A stretch of DNA of 64,000 nt from Aptenodytes patagonicus (GCF_965638725.1 NC_134974.1:1200143-1264142); one strand, 5' to 3'; positions 11,801 through 23,989 are shown, counted from the first letter of the stretch. Numbers and translations are program-made. The notes: generated by a model from the letters alone, not told the origin.

Positions 11801-13521
11801 AGCGATTTGGCCGGGACCCTCTAGGAAACCCCTGTCGGCAGCTCCGTGCCGCGCTCCACCTCGCCGGCACTGGCGAGAGCAGCTTTGGAAGTGGGAAGCA
11901 TCCTGCTTCCAGGCAAACCCCCTCATTAGCGGGGCCAGAAGGAACATGCCTGGCTGCCATCCCAACACACCCCCACTGCCGCTGCGCAGGCGGGCGCTGC
12001 CTCCTCCAGCGCCACGCCGGGCAAGACAAAGTCGCCGGTGATCCGGCAGCTCAGAGCACCGGACAGGTCTCCCACCGCCTCCGAAAACCCCCTCCTCAAG
12101 CCACAGGGGTGTGGAAATGACCCGTCCCCATTCGATTCCTTCCCAGCTAAAACGTGGGGTTTTCAGTGGAGGGAGAAGACCTTGCACCGCAGGCGCTGAA
12201 AACACCGCCCCGGCGCAGCCACGGGTCTGTCCATCTGTCCATCCTCTCACTCAGACTTTCAAATCCTGTCTTACAGCGCTTTGGCATCCCTGAAACTTGG
12301 GGTTTTATCGTATCGTATTTTTTCCCTGCCGAATTTCTGCAGGAAAGCCGGTAATTCCATTCCAAACAGCAAACTAAAGCACAGCCTGGGGCTTTCCGGA
12401 GGGATGTGGAGCAGAGGGAGGGTCCGAGAGGACCAGTCCATATCCCAGCCCGACCCCAGGTGAACCCGCGCTGCCATCGGTTCGTTCCAACCGTGGCTGG
12501 ACCGGGCAGGCTCAGCCGCCGGCATCCCAGCCACTGCAAACCCCAGCCTCTGCCGGCGCCGACTTCTTGGTGGGGGAAGATGAAAAGAGCCGTAGCCGCC
12601 TGCGTAGGTGGCTGGGAGATGATTAAAGCCAGGGACCGGGCTCCGCGGCGGCCGGAGGAGTGCCGGCACCCAGGGTGGGGGGGCACGGCAACGCCGCCCC
12701 TGCTGCCGCTCGCACCGAGGGACCCCTGTGGGACCACGGGACCGGGGCAGCTGGCGGAGGGATGCAGCATGGGAGCCTCCTCCACACCAACCCGCCCGCC
12801 GGTGTGATCCTGCCGGGAGCCGGGCTGGGGTTATTATGCCTTGGCATGGCCGAGCCGGTGTCACCTGCAGGTGCCAAGCGAGGAGCTGGAGCTAATCCCG
12901 AGGGAGTGGATCGCCAGGGAGTGGATCCCCAGGGTGTTTTCCACCCTGGGCAGCCCGTGCCCACCCCGGTTGCTTCCCTGGGGTGCCGTGACAGCCAGTC
13001 CCCTTTCATTTGCACCCGCGCTGCCTGCCCACCCGCCCTCCCCGCCAGCACCGCCGCAGCGCTCGCAGGAGTCCGTCCGCCAGCTGAGGGCCAGCCCAAC
13101 CGGCTCGACTGCTCCGCCGGGGAGCACCAGGCATGCCGGGAGCCCCTGCGCCCCGCCGGCGGCTCCCACCCTCGGCAGCATCCCCGCAGCAGGGCAGAGA
13201 TGCCGTCCCCATCCCTCCCCCCTGCCCAACTCACCCTTTCATCCCCCCGAGTCGACTCGTTGTCCAACAAGGGCTCGCCTGGCGCTTGGATGGTCACCGA
13301 CTTGTCCCCGCGGCTCCCATCCCGGCTTTTCGAGCGATGCCGGTCCCGCCGGTCCCTGGAAGGCAAGAGAGGGGAGCAGGGTGGGTGCACCGGGGTGACA
13401 GCACCCACTGGGGCCAGGGACCCCTCCCCGGGCACGCACTGACCCCTCACCTGTGCTTGCGGGAGCTGCGGGAATGCCCGGACTTGTAGGAATATCCCGA
13501 GTACTGCGACTCATTGTCCAT
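8810..13521 (-). CDS. VANGL2: VANGL2, Van Gogh-like planar cell polarity protein 2 (7 coding exons)
   Basis: Core planar cell polarity membrane protein that acts with Prickle, Frizzled, Dishevelled and Celsr at cell junctions. Coding exons, 5' to 3': 13451-13521, 13235-13355, 10985-11592, 10307-10443, 9970-10105, 9379-9610, 8810-9070. All joins have GT/AG ends and keep frame; the sum is 1566 nt, or 521 aa plus stop, the same length as the human protein as I recall it. The Ser/Thr-rich N-terminus starts [11 protein letters not shown]. Four hydrophobic segments lie at about residues 109-132, 147-168, 179-202 and 214-238. The long cytoplasmic tail ends in ETSV, a PDZ-binding motif. Asp255 and Ser464, the positions changed in mouse looptail alleles, are both unaltered. 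The ATG at 13521 has strong context (acacc before, G after). The open frame continues 58 codons upstream without an ATG (see findings). Introns are short after the first, and one holds a CR1 tail. Confidence 0.97.
10751..10842. repeat. 34-bp tandem repeat, about 2.6 copies, alternating purine-pyrimidine
   Basis: Copies start at 10751, 10785 and 10819 with cacatatgaacgtgcacacg (the third is diverged and cut short). Purines and pyrimidines alternate for long stretches (gtgcacacg, cacatatg), a composition prone to Z-DNA. It lies in a VANGL2 intron between the exons at 10307-10443 and 10985-11592, with more CA/TG-rich sequence at 10900-10955. Confidence 0.85.
10846..10902 (+). mobile_element. CR1 LINE 3' end fragment
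   Basis: The sequence ttatggttggccttgacaac, followed by cttaaaggtcttttccaac and then a gattctatga-type end, is the classic 3' terminus of avian CR1 non-LTR retrotransposons. Only the last 55 bases or so are present, as is usual for 5'-truncated CR1 copies. It sits in a VANGL2 intron next to the 34-bp repeat. Confidence 0.85.
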
Positions 13522-13718
13522 GGTGTCAGAGCGCCGGGGCTTGCGCCACTCCACGCCGAGGGGCTTGGGTCTCCCCGGCCCCGGGACGGCGGCCAGGGCC
13601 TCCTTCAGAGGGGGCTTCTTCAGGCCCAGGGGCACCTTCAAGAAGTCGACCGTCACCTTGAGGGACTCTATTTTGATCACCTGGTTGGGCTCGTCTCAGG
13701 AGAAAACGGCTCGCCCGC
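13522..13718 (-). other. VANGL2: VANGL2 5' part of exon 2 with in-frame, AUG-less extension
   Basis: A good splice acceptor (ccttcgcctctgcag) places the exon start at 13718. From 13695 to the ATG at 13521 the VANGL2 frame is open for 58 codons without an ATG; an in-frame TGA lies at 13696-13698. The encoded peptide is not low in complexity: it contains VIKIESLKVTVDFLKV and, nearer the ATG, LGVEWRKPRRSDT. Near-cognate starts in good context include ATA at 13669-13671 (A at -3, G at +4), which would add 50 residues. This could be plain 5' UTR or the coding part of a long isoform. Confidence 0.6.
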
Positions 13719-14492
13719 CTGCAGAGGCGAAGGAGAAGGGTCAGCAGCGGCGCAGCAGCATCCCGGCAATCCCCCGGGGGTCCCAGCCGCCGGTGAGCGT
13801 CCCCTCGCCCACCACCCCTGCACCACCACCGCTCCAGCCCCAGTGGCAAGTGGGGACGGGACTTCAGCAGGGAAAGGGAATTTGGGTCACTTTGGGGCAT
13901 TTTCTATTTTATCCCATGCCCAAGCTGGGTCCGGGATGGCCACCTTCCCCTTCATTAACAATACTGCATGATTAGCTTCTGTTTCGGGTGACTTACACTT
14001 TAATTAATATCACGATCGTTATTTTAAACTGCCAAGAGAGTGCCTAGGGTGGGGGCCAAAAAAAAAAACCAAAAAAACCAAAAGGAATGAATAATTGGGT
14101 GCAGGCAACGTTTCAGGCCCATCTTGCAGCGCGGGGTTCTGCCCAGACACGTTTCCCAGCGCGGAGCCGGGATCTCACACCCAGGAGATCGGCGTGGGAG
14201 TCCCGGTTTCTCGAGGAGCATCGCTTCGCACCGGCTCCAGCTCCCCTTGCAGCAGCCGCCCGAGCCGGGGAAAGCGGGGAGCTCCCAGGCTGCCGGGAGC
14301 CACCGCGGTGGCTCCGAGGATGGGACCGCTGGCCTGGGCCACCCCGGCAGCATCCGGGGACTGGTCCACCATCGCAAGGCTGGCTCGGAGCAGATACCAT
14401 CACCCTGCGCGCTGACTCACGGCTGCCACGTCGTTATTAGCCAACCCCAAACTCCCATTACAGCCATTTGTAGGCACAGACGTATATAAATA

Positions 14493-14515
14493 TACACACA
14501 CACACACACACACAC
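14493..14515. repeat. (CA)n microsatellite
   Basis: An AC dinucleotide run of about 11 copies following an AT-rich tatataaatat string, inside the presumed VANGL2 first intron. Confidence 0.85.
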
Positions 14516-17134
14516 GAGATACCAACCGACGCCTACTTATGGTGTCGGATCTCTGCTGGGTTGGGAAAATAACGCCTTGTTTAAATCCCAGCCGGGCAGC
14601 GCAAGTCACCTTGACCTTGGGCAAAGGCTCGGGGGATGCGGGCGGGAGCTGGGGTCCGCGTTGGTGGTCTCTTGGGGTCCCAGCCCGGGTCGCCCCACTG
14701 GTTTTGGGGACTCCCAAGCTGCTTACAGCCCCGACGCGGGTTCGGTGCTGGCTTGCCTGGGTCTGTGATCCCACCAGGGAGGAGACCCGGACAGGGATGG
14801 GAGCCACCCTCGGGGAGGCAGAGGGGACATCGCGCTGCCTGACCCATGCCGGGGGATGCCGGACCCGGGCGGAAGGGTCCTGCCAAATCCTCCTGCCCTC
14901 ACCCTAAGGGTGCTGGGGGGCTGCGGGCATTAGGCATCCCCCAGAGCCCCAAACCCCCCTTCCCAGCCAGTACCGCATGCTGGGGGGGCCGCGCCGGCTG
15001 TGTTTAGGGGTGGGCCCATGCCGGGTTACCACGGAAATGCCATTTCGACCAAATAAAACCCAAATGTCTTTTGGCCTCTTTTCCAAGGCCTCGGGGAGGG
15101 GGAGGCGGGGTCGAGGAGGGGAAAAGAGGGGGGGGTGGGGTGGGGTGTCCTTTTGTCCCAGATGCTGGATGCTCACACATTTATCACTATGGAAACAAAA
15201 GCCCCCCCCCCCACCCCCACCCACGCCGGTTGTCTAGGAGATGGCAACAGGGCCGGGAGCTCGTCCCGGCATCCCCAGCGAGCGATGGGGGAAGGGGCCG
15301 GGAGAGAAAGGACCCCCCTGTGCCCCCACCCCCCCAACCAACCTCCTGCCAGCCCCCCTCTTCTGGGCTTTGTTTGCAGGCAGGGATCGAGTTTCTGCTG
15401 GGAACAATGCCGGGGCCTCGGCCGCTGCCTCCATCGGCGCAGGGGACCGAGGACAGGCTTGTCCCCAGTCTGGTCCATTAACACCATTAGGAGGTTGATA
15501 CTGGGGCGGGGGACGGACCCGGGGGACTCACCGGCTCCGGGGGACTCACCGGCGGGGCGGGGCGGGAGGTCGGGGCGAGGAGGCTGCAGGCGGGTGCTGT
15601 CCCCCGTCCCGGTGGTCACCGAGGCACTTGGGGCATCCTGATCCTCTGGCGGGGACGGCATCCAGCTGGCGGGTGCCAGAGGGGAGCTGCGCATGGGGGG
15701 CCGCTCACGGGACAGGCGGCCGCGCCGGGGGTCCGCGGTCGAGCTGGGGGAAGCAAGAGAGAAGGAAATCAGGAGCCAGGCGTCCCCGCCGCACACGGAT
15801 GCTTCGCGACATCCCCTCCCCGGGGACCGGGACCACCCAGCCACGTGTTTGGGGGAGAGCTGCAGCACGTCACGCCGGGCACCGCCAGCCAAAGTCCTTG
15901 TCCTGCAGGTCACCCACCTCGATTCCCTCTGGGGGCATCCTCCCCACGAGAGCTCCTCGCTTGGCCTTGACCCCTGGCGAGCACCCGAGAAGAGTGACGG
16001 GCAGGGGAGGAAAACGAGAATGGGCTGGACACCCCCCCAGACACCGCTACAGCTCAAAACCTGCCCCGGCATCACCTCCACGCCACGTCGGCACCCTGCC
16101 CCGTACCCCGGCACCGCGCAGCCGCCTGCCGCTGGATGCGACCCTCCCCAAGGTGTCCAGAGCCAGCCCAAGCTCCGCTCCCGCGCCTCCCCGCTCCAGC
16201 CAGAGCCAGGCACTCCTGGAGAGGTGAAGCCGATTTATCAGCTGAAATTAAGACGGGGTTTTCCAACACATCCCAGTGACTCAAGGCACCAGCCCGTGGA
16301 TTTAACGCTCCTCGGCCACCACAATCCCGGTGGCCAGCAGCCACACCTCAAGTCCACCCCCGAGTCAAGGTTCCCCCCCACGGCTGCACTAGCGGCGTGG
16401 GGACCCCGGGGCCATCCAGCTCCCAAAGGCAAAGCCAGAGCCGGGAGATGAAGGTCGATCCGTTCAGAGGGAGAACAGGGCACGCATTTCCAAGGGGAGC
16501 AAGCAACGAGCCATGGGAACGGCTGCAGAGGGCTGCGGTGAGCCCGGCCCTTCAACCACAAGCTGGCGACGGGGCAGAGGTTACGGGCAGAAGCTCTGGG
16601 GCCCTTTCCCAGGGCAGAGCAGTGGCGCGGGATGGTTTGCTCCGGCATGATCCACGGATGAACCACGGGCGATCTCCGCATCCGGACCAGGGCTCGGCGC
16701 CGGCCGACGAGGACCCTCCGTCTTGCCCGTACCAAAACAGCCAAACTTTCTCCCCAGCAAAGGCTGGCGGGGCGAATAACCCCCAACCCAGCAGTTTTGC
16801 AAGGTTCATTTGTAAATCAAGCAGCCGTCCCGCAGGTCGCTGGAGCCGGGAGCTCCTCGTCCCCCTGTCCCGCGGCCGCTCCGGTGCTGGTGGAGCAACT
16901 TGGCCACTCCAGTGGGGAAGAAAGGGATTTTTTTGGGGGGTGTTTTTTTGATGGTTTGCCCAGCAGAGTGGGGAAAGCCGGTTTGGCAGCAGAAGGTGCT
17001 CAGGTGGAGAGGCTGGAAATGGATGCCTCGTCTCCAGGAGGAGAAGCAGCTTTACCCTCCCGAGCCCACGGAGACGCCGAGCAACTGCCGAGGGCTGGGA
17101 GCGAGAGCCAGACGCATGCAAACGAGGAGGAAAA

Positions 17135-17275
17135 CTCACATTTTTAATAGCGAGGTGATTAACCATCAGAACAAACTCCCCAGGGGAGGAGAGGATTTGC
17201 CATCTCTTGACATCTTCAAGTCCAGACTGGACGGCTTCTCGGGATGATGCTGGAGCACATCACAGGTTCAAAGCA
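17135..17275 (+). mobile_element. CR1 LINE internal 3' fragment, diverged
   Basis: The stretch around accatcagaacaaactcccc, then gatttgccatctcttgacat and cttcaagtccagactggac, is the part of avian CR1 elements a little upstream of the 3' end. It is diverged, and the terminal attctatga motif is not present. Assignment is by recognition of the consensus wording, not by a search. Confidence 0.75.
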
Positions 17276-20200
17276 GCGAGAGCTCGGCTGGGGCTTCGGG
17301 GCGGTCAGAAAAGCCGCTGCCGCCGTCTCTCCTGCCTTTGAGTCCGTGAACCTCAAACACAAACTCTCTTTTGCATTCAAATGCTCAAAAAAATAGGTCC
17401 AAGCATTTCTAGATGAGAAAGCTTTCTTATTTCAAAAGCTCCAGGGCAAATCCTGAGAGAGGAATCCTCTCCTCCCATCCCCGACGAGGCAGCGTGCCCC
17501 TCGGACCGGGCAGCACAAACCCATGCCGCGGGGCTCTCTCCCCGCTTTATTCAGCACCAAGACATCGCGAGAGCTGGGCACGACGTTTGCTGGAGAAAAA
17601 CCCGCTTCGAGCACGGGGCAGAGGGAGAAATCGGTGGCCGAACAACTTCTGTCCCGGCCAAGAGCGTTGGGACCGCACCGGCTGCCTTCGCACTGGAGCG
17701 GATCAGCGAGCGTCCACATGTTCTCACGCCGGAGCTCAGTGATTTACACCACCGGTGCCCTTTTTCCAGCATCTGCAAATCTAGGTCAATTAACTAAATA
17801 CCAGCGTTAAGTCAGGATGCTCTAATGTGGTTACGAGAGGGGTGTGAGCGCAGCCCTTCGCACACCGGCGATAGCCGGCTTCCCACCGCCGGGCCAAGCA
17901 GGAGCAGAAGGGAACATCAGCCACATCTGGGCAGGTGTTTTCCTGCTAGACCCGACAAGCACCGCGGCAACTGAGAAACTGAGTCACGGAGCAGGCCAGG
18001 AGCATCCCGGGGTCCTGGATTCCTGGCACATGACTCCACCGCTGTTCATCCTCCCAATAAGCCCGGGAGGGCTGGAAGCATGGCTCTGCCCGTGGCAGAA
18101 ATGGGGAAACTGAGGCACACCGCAAGCCGGAGTCTGTAGCCGCACGGGCTGTTTATGGACTGGCAGGAAACCTAACGCGAGCCTCAGCCCTGCCTCGCAC
18201 CGTAATTTTTGGGCTGTCCTCCCCTCACTGTGCCAACGCCGAGGAGGTTGGCCCGGGGATCCCCCCCGAGCAGCGATGCCCACAGTGGGGACGCTGCCGG
18301 CACGCCTCCGAAACCGGCCCGGGAACGGGATGCACCTCCCAGCCCCGGCACACGGGTCTGCCGAGCCGAGCGCCCGGCACATTTGCTTGCTTGGCTACAC
18401 AAACACGCCTTGCTGCCTCCGCACAATAGGCACCTTCCCCGGCCGGCCACCACTGCGCTCTCCCGCCGGCCACCGGCCCCCCGAGCCCCACGCTGCCAGG
18501 GAAGCGGGAGGCGGCGGGAGGAGGCGGACGGAGCAATGACCGTATTTCACATACGCACCAAACGCTGGGGTGACGGAGGAGGCTGCCGGCACCGGGAGCT
18601 GGGCGCCCACGGGTGACACGCAAAGAGCAGAAGGTGGGCGCGTGGCTAGGAAAAACCCCTGCTTCGATGCGGGGGGAGACGGGCTCCCCAGGCAGGAGCA
18701 GGGGGGGGTGTCAAAGCAGATATCCCCCCCCCCCCCCCCGCCGCATCTATTCAAGCCCCAAGCACCGGCTCTGCATCATCTACCGAGGAGCTGGGGAGAG
18801 GCCGCCAAGGCAATTCGCTGCCCTCCCCCTGTTTGCAACGCCCCCTCCAGAAGCACAAACACCAACAATTTTCCCTTCCTTTCTCCCCGGGCCGTATCCA
18901 GCCCCGCACCTCCTCTTGGCTGGCGGAGCTGAGGCTTCACAGCGAGCTCACTGTGCGTCCCTCAACCCAGAGGCTGCTCCGCTCCTTTCCACGGCTGAGT
19001 CCCCCCCGTGCCGGGCTGGGAAAGCGGCCGCCCCGGTCCCCCCGGCCGGTGGAACAGCCCCGGCCCCGGGAGATGCCGCCGCTGGGAGGAATCTGCAAAC
19101 TTCCAGCTCTTTGGTCCGTTGGCACGACCAGGCACTTCAGAGGGACGCGGGAAAGGCCCATGGGAAGCCCAAGTGGCTTAATCCAACTCCCCCATGGGGT
19201 CTCATTCTGCTCTCAAATTGCTCAGCGTCAGCTTGGATGCAGAAGGTTTAATATCCCTTCCAAACTGCCAGCTTTAATTACGATCACTCGGGATCGTTAC
19301 AATATCCGCAGGAACGTCCAGTCCCTCGAGCGCTCCGTCCCCACCAAGTTTCCTCCGGCGGGGAAGTCCCACTGCGCGACTACGGGACAAAGCCCAGCCT
19401 TTCACCCGGCATTTCAAACCCGCTGCATGTCTGGGAGCGATGGAGGTCGCAGCCGCGTCGGGCGGCGGGGATGCACTAGCTGCCTCCGCTCAGGTAAAAA
19501 GGACTGCACCGAGATCTAGAACCAGAGGGAGAAAAAATGTACGAAACCCAGGGATTTGCATGAGAAGGGGGCTGGATGCAAAGAGAAAGCTATTTGCATT
19601 GCAAAACCTGCCAGCACCAAGGGATCCTAACTGCAGCCCTACAGCCAGCTGTGCTCCCAGATGCCCACCGGCCGCTTACCTGCTCCGTCTCTCCCTTCCC
19701 AGGGCTCAGCGCCCGGCAGAGGGGCTCAACCTGCACCCCAAATCCTCACAGCCCCCGTCCGCCTTGGCCTGAGATCGTGGGGAGTGCTCGGGGCACCCCG
19801 GGAAGACGAGCGGCAGCTTCGCCCTCGTGGTTTCTGGTGCCGGGTCCAGGCGGAGGCGGGATGGCATCGTGATGCCCATCGAGATGTCCCCTCCTGCTCC
19901 AACCTCCAGTCACACCGGTGGCACCTCCGGGTGGGATGCTGGCACGAAGTGACAAACCTGTGGCCACCCTGGGGCACAGGAGGATGCAAACGCCGGAGTC
20001 CCAGGCTGCTTCTCCGGTGGCCACGAGCATCCAAGCGGTGCCACAGGGCGAGCCGAGGAGGTGCAGGGGTCCATGCTCGTGGTTCGGGCTGTTACTTTGA
20101 TTTCAGCACGTCCTCCAAGAGCATCGTCGGAAGCTCTGTCCCCAAGGCGCTGCAGCGACACCCCAAAAAGCCAGTTCCTACCCCAAAGGGACACCTGCGG

Positions 20201-22079
20201 CATAGACGACTGCGCTTTTAGATCGATCATAGCTCTGCTCCGTCAGCTCCGGGTGCCTAATACTTAACCCTACTAAATCCTGCCAGGCTGTGGCGGGCAG
20301 ACAGAGTTATCTGCGTCTCGGAGCCTGGAAAAGCAGTGTAGAAAGGGGATCTGTGTGGGTCCAGGCAAGGAGCAAGGTGACCGCATTCACCCACCGACTG
20401 CGGTGCTCGAGGTGGGGCCGTGCTCAGCCCGAGGCGGCAAACGCCTTTGGAGGGCACAAGGGAAAAAAATCCCTCGCGTGGGGTCCGGCTTCGGCGGCTG
20501 GTCCTGCCGCCCCGGCAGCCCCGGCGCCGCGATGCCCACGGGTCCGAGCACTCGCTTCGGCTTCATCGCTGGCACTCGCACGGGGGCAGCCAGGGAAGGG
20601 CAGCGAAGGCCCGTGGTTTTCTCCGAGGCCCCCTCCCAAGCATCCTGGCTGGACAATAAAGCCATAAAGCATCTGCCAGCCGCGCCGACCCTCAGAAAAC
20701 AGAACCAAAACCTAAAATTAAGTCGGACCAAAGACCCGGGGCTGATTCAGCTCTGCCCGACGCTGGGGTGATGGGTTCCCTGCCTTCCCCCCAGCCCCCT
20801 TCGGCCCCATTGTCTGCGAGCTGATGAAAACAAGAAACCACATTTGATCATTCAAATGGCTGAAGGGAGCCCAGAAGGAGCACGGGGACGGGCAACTGGT
20901 GCCCCCAGCCCCGTGCCCGTCCTCGGGGCCGTGCCTCCAGGATGGGGGCTGTCCACGGGACCCGGCGACCCGCAACCCTAAAACAATCACCCCACGGTCC
21001 AACAGCCAGGCGAAGAGCCATCGCCGGCTCCAATGAAGTCGTCTGCTAATTAAATCAGCCGGTCTCATCCTGAGCTTCCCCCCCCCCCCAGCACAAAGAC
21101 AGCGTAAATACACAGGAGAAGCCCGGCTGCGCACAGATCGCATCTGACTCAAGCTGCCTCGGAGCCCAGCTCGGTCCCAACACAATCCCGAATTTCTGTG
21201 ATTAAGCAACAGCCGTCCCCAGAGGCTCCGTGAAGATAATATTTAATTCTTCTTTTTTTTTTTTTTGTTTTAAACCTCCGCCTCGGCTATTACACCAAGG
21301 CCTGGAGCGGGGGGGGAACAGACTCTACGCCCTCTCCCAAGGAAATAAAGCCTCTCACCCCAGACAGAGCAGCAGGGCCGATGTCTGAGCTCGCGCCCGG
21401 TGTCGAGCGGAGGGAACTCCCTGTTGGCTCAGGGCGCTGCGCCAGGACGGGACCAAGATAAACCGGATCAGAATCCGGCCGGGTCTCTCCCAGAAGCAGG
21501 TGAGCGTGCCGGCAGGGACAGGCGCAGTGGGCAGACCCTGCCTCGGCGGGTCCTGCAGATCTGGCAGGAGCATCGGCCGTTTTCACTTCCCCGTCCTCAG
21601 AGCAGTCACCCAGCCCTGGCGCAGGGCAGGTAGCGGGATGGACACCCCATAGGCGTGTCCCCCAGCCGCCGCCGCCGCGGTCACTCTATCGCTCGCAGGG
21701 GTTGCAGGCAGGGAGGAAGCCCTGCGCTTACACCCATGCAGGGCACAAAGAGCTCGGAGGCCAAGGGGTGGTTGGCCGCAGCAGGGCAGCTCGGCCAGTA
21801 AACTCCAGTATCAGCATGCCTGCTGCCGAGTGGGAAAGCCACAGGCACCGGTGCCAGGCTGCAGGCAACTGGGGGGGGGGGATCCGGCCCCGCCGCATCG
21901 CCCACCGGGGAGGTTCCCCAGGGCCGGCAGAGCCCTGCGAAAAGGGAGCAACCAGCACTCTGGGAGCGAGGCCCATCCCCGGGTGCATCCCTCAGCACCC
22001 ACCGCCCAGGGACACCCCACCCCACACCCCCCCACCCCGGCCCCCCTTGCTTCAGGGCTGGAGGCAAAAAAACCTGGCG

Positions 22080-22760
22080 GCCCCGCATCTCCCCCTGCCA
22101 CGCAGCGAGGCACCCCCGGGAACGGGGCTCGCCGAGCAGCCGCTCCCCGCCTGGCTGCCGGCCCAGGAAAGTCCCCGGCTTCCCAGGCCCTTCCTGCAGG
22201 GACGCGCCGAGCCCGGCCCCGGCCCCGGCCCCGGCCCCGCTCCTCCCCGCGCTGCGGCGGGGCTACTCCGCACCCCGGCTCCCCCCGGTTCTCCCCCGCA
22301 CTCACCATCGCCGCCGCACCTTTGTGCGCGTCCCCCCCCCCCCGCACCAAAATCCCGGGGCTTGCTGCTGCTGCTGCTGCTGCTGCGGCGGCGGCGGCGG
22401 AGGAGGAGGAGGAGGAAGAGGAGGAGGAGGAGGAGGCGGAGGAAACCCCGAATCCCAGCGGAGCGGCTCCCCCCCCCCCCCCCCACCACCACCCCCCCCC
22501 CCCGGCCCCGCCGCTCCGCTCCGCCGTGCGCCCGGCCCCGGCCCGCCGCGCCCCGGGCCGGCAGCCCCCGCCCGCGCCGCCGCTGTTCCCGGCCGCTCCC
22601 CCCGCGCCCGCCCATTGTCTCCGCTCCGCGCTCCCGGCGCCCCTCCGGGGCCATTGTCTGGGGGGGGACGGGGACGGGACGCGACGCGACCCCCGGCATC
22701 CTTCCCCCCTGTGCCCGCAGGTGGGGAAGGGGGGCCCAGCTCAGGAGGGTCCCAGCCGCT
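22080..22760 (-). promoter_or_regulatory. VANGL2: CpG island with probable VANGL2 first exon and promoter
   Basis: A dense CpG stretch. On the minus strand a strong donor (gcgatg before gtgagtgc) puts the end of an exon at 22306; the first acceptor downstream that fits is the one at 13718 before the VANGL2 ATG. Upstream lies a compound triplet run at 22362-22440 and, further up, two ccATTGTct strings (minus strand agacaatgg) near 22612-22620 and 22650-22660. No TATA box is seen, as expected for a CpG promoter. The exact transcription start is unknown, and the link to VANGL2 is inferred from strand, donor and distance. Confidence 0.55.
22362..22440. repeat. Compound triplet repeat (CTG)n(CGG)n(AGG)n
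   Basis: About eight CTG, five CGG and a dozen AGG triplets in succession, with one AAG interruption. Read in the VANGL2 direction these are CCT, CCG and CAG repeats, and they fall within the likely 5' UTR exon or just before it. Confidence 0.85.
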
Positions 22761-22819
22761 CCCCCCCCCCCCCGGTCCTCGACCGGCAGCCGGGGCTTTT
22801 GGGATAAGGATGGGCGGGG

Positions 22820-22841
22820 GTGTGTGTGTGTGTGTGTGTGT
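22820..22841. repeat. (GT)n microsatellite
   Basis: A GT dinucleotide run of about 11 copies, just outside the CpG island. Confidence 0.85.
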
Positions 22842-23989
22842 CCCAGGGGGGTCCCGCCGCTTGGGGGGTGGCACGGTGGGGCTCAGGGTTAAGCCCCACT
22901 GGAGTCTTCCCCCGGCTTCGGCAGCCGGTGGGGTCACGCAGAGCCCACGAGGTCCTCGTGCCCGGGGGTCACCGTGCCCCAAGTGTCCCTCTGGTCACCG
23001 TGTCCTCAAGTTCCCTTCTGGACACCGTGCCCCCAAGTGTCCCTCTGCACCCGGGCACGAGCATGGCCAGGCCCATGGTGGGGGGGGGGCGAGGATGAGC
23101 CTTCACCCTGGCAGAGGTGCCCCTGAAGGGGTAACAGCCCACTGCGGTCATGCTCCTGCTCCCACCTTTGTGCCAGGCCGGGCTGTTTTGGGGTGGGGGT
23201 GAGGACGTGCCTGTGAACAAGCGACTCCCCGTGGCCCTTGGATGCCCCCACCCATGAAAGCTGGGTCCATCGCCCGGGTCTGGCTGTGTCCCCCGGTGTG
23301 TCTGGGTGGAGAGTCCACCTGTGACCCTCATGGTAAAGGTGTCCTTGGCTTGGAACAGGTCAGGGCGCGTGGGAGCCCCGATCCTCTGCTCCAGCCAGGC
23401 TCCTGCTGCACTGGGTTGGTTGGGAGCGCCTGGAAGACCCCCACCCCAGCTCCCAGCTCCGCTCCCCAGGGACAAGGGATGCACAGGGAGCAAGGAGGGA
23501 CTGGGGGGGGGGGGGGGGGGGAGGGCAACACAGACAGGGGACAGCAGCTCAGCACACACCTGCAGACCATCAGCACACACCTGCAGACCACCAGTCTGCA
23601 GAGAGGGAGCTGGGGGGGCTGGAAAGGATGGAGCCATGCCCCATGCAAGCCCCCGTGCCAGGCATAGGGGTCCCTCATGGGGGTCTCAGGGCCCAGCGCT
23701 TTGGAGCTGCACCGTCCCCTCACCCAGCGGGGCCCGTGGGAAGGAGCCCATGCTCTCACAGGCCACTCGCACCCCCCGGGCAGCAGGGGTGCCATGGGGG
23801 ACACACAGCTCATGGGAGAGGGGGGGAACCCAGCACCCCCACCTGCTCCAGAGGGAGAGACCCCCCTCACCCTTCGCAGCGTCCTGCAAAGCCAGTCCCT
23901 CCACTGGGCGAGGCCAGGAGGCGTGGGGACCCCCCCCCCACGCGTGGGGGACCCCGCGGCGGGGGCGCACCACCTGCCCGGAACAGCCA

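Larger units (their letters stand above)
13719..22304 (-). other. Probable first intron of VANGL2
   Basis: This lies between the acceptor at 13718 and the donor at 22305. No coding exon was recognised; the long open frames on both strands are GC-rich shadows. It contains a CA repeat at about 14493-14515, G/C runs near 15120, 15200 and 18722-18740, a CR1 fragment at 17.15 kb, a MIR-like scrap with ggggaaactgaggcac at about 18100, and a short AT-rich island at 13985-14035. Its identity as one intron rests on the splice sites alone. Confidence 0.5.

Noticed and set aside
15173-16213. A 346-aa minus-strand open frame in the VANGL2 first intron
   Set aside because: Low-complexity Pro/Ser/Arg/Gly content typical of GC-rich DNA; no similarity or splice structure recognised.
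21702-22892. A 396-aa plus-strand open frame with Pro and Arg runs
   Set aside because: It is made of triplet repeats and CpG-island sequence; the minus strand carries the better splice donor.
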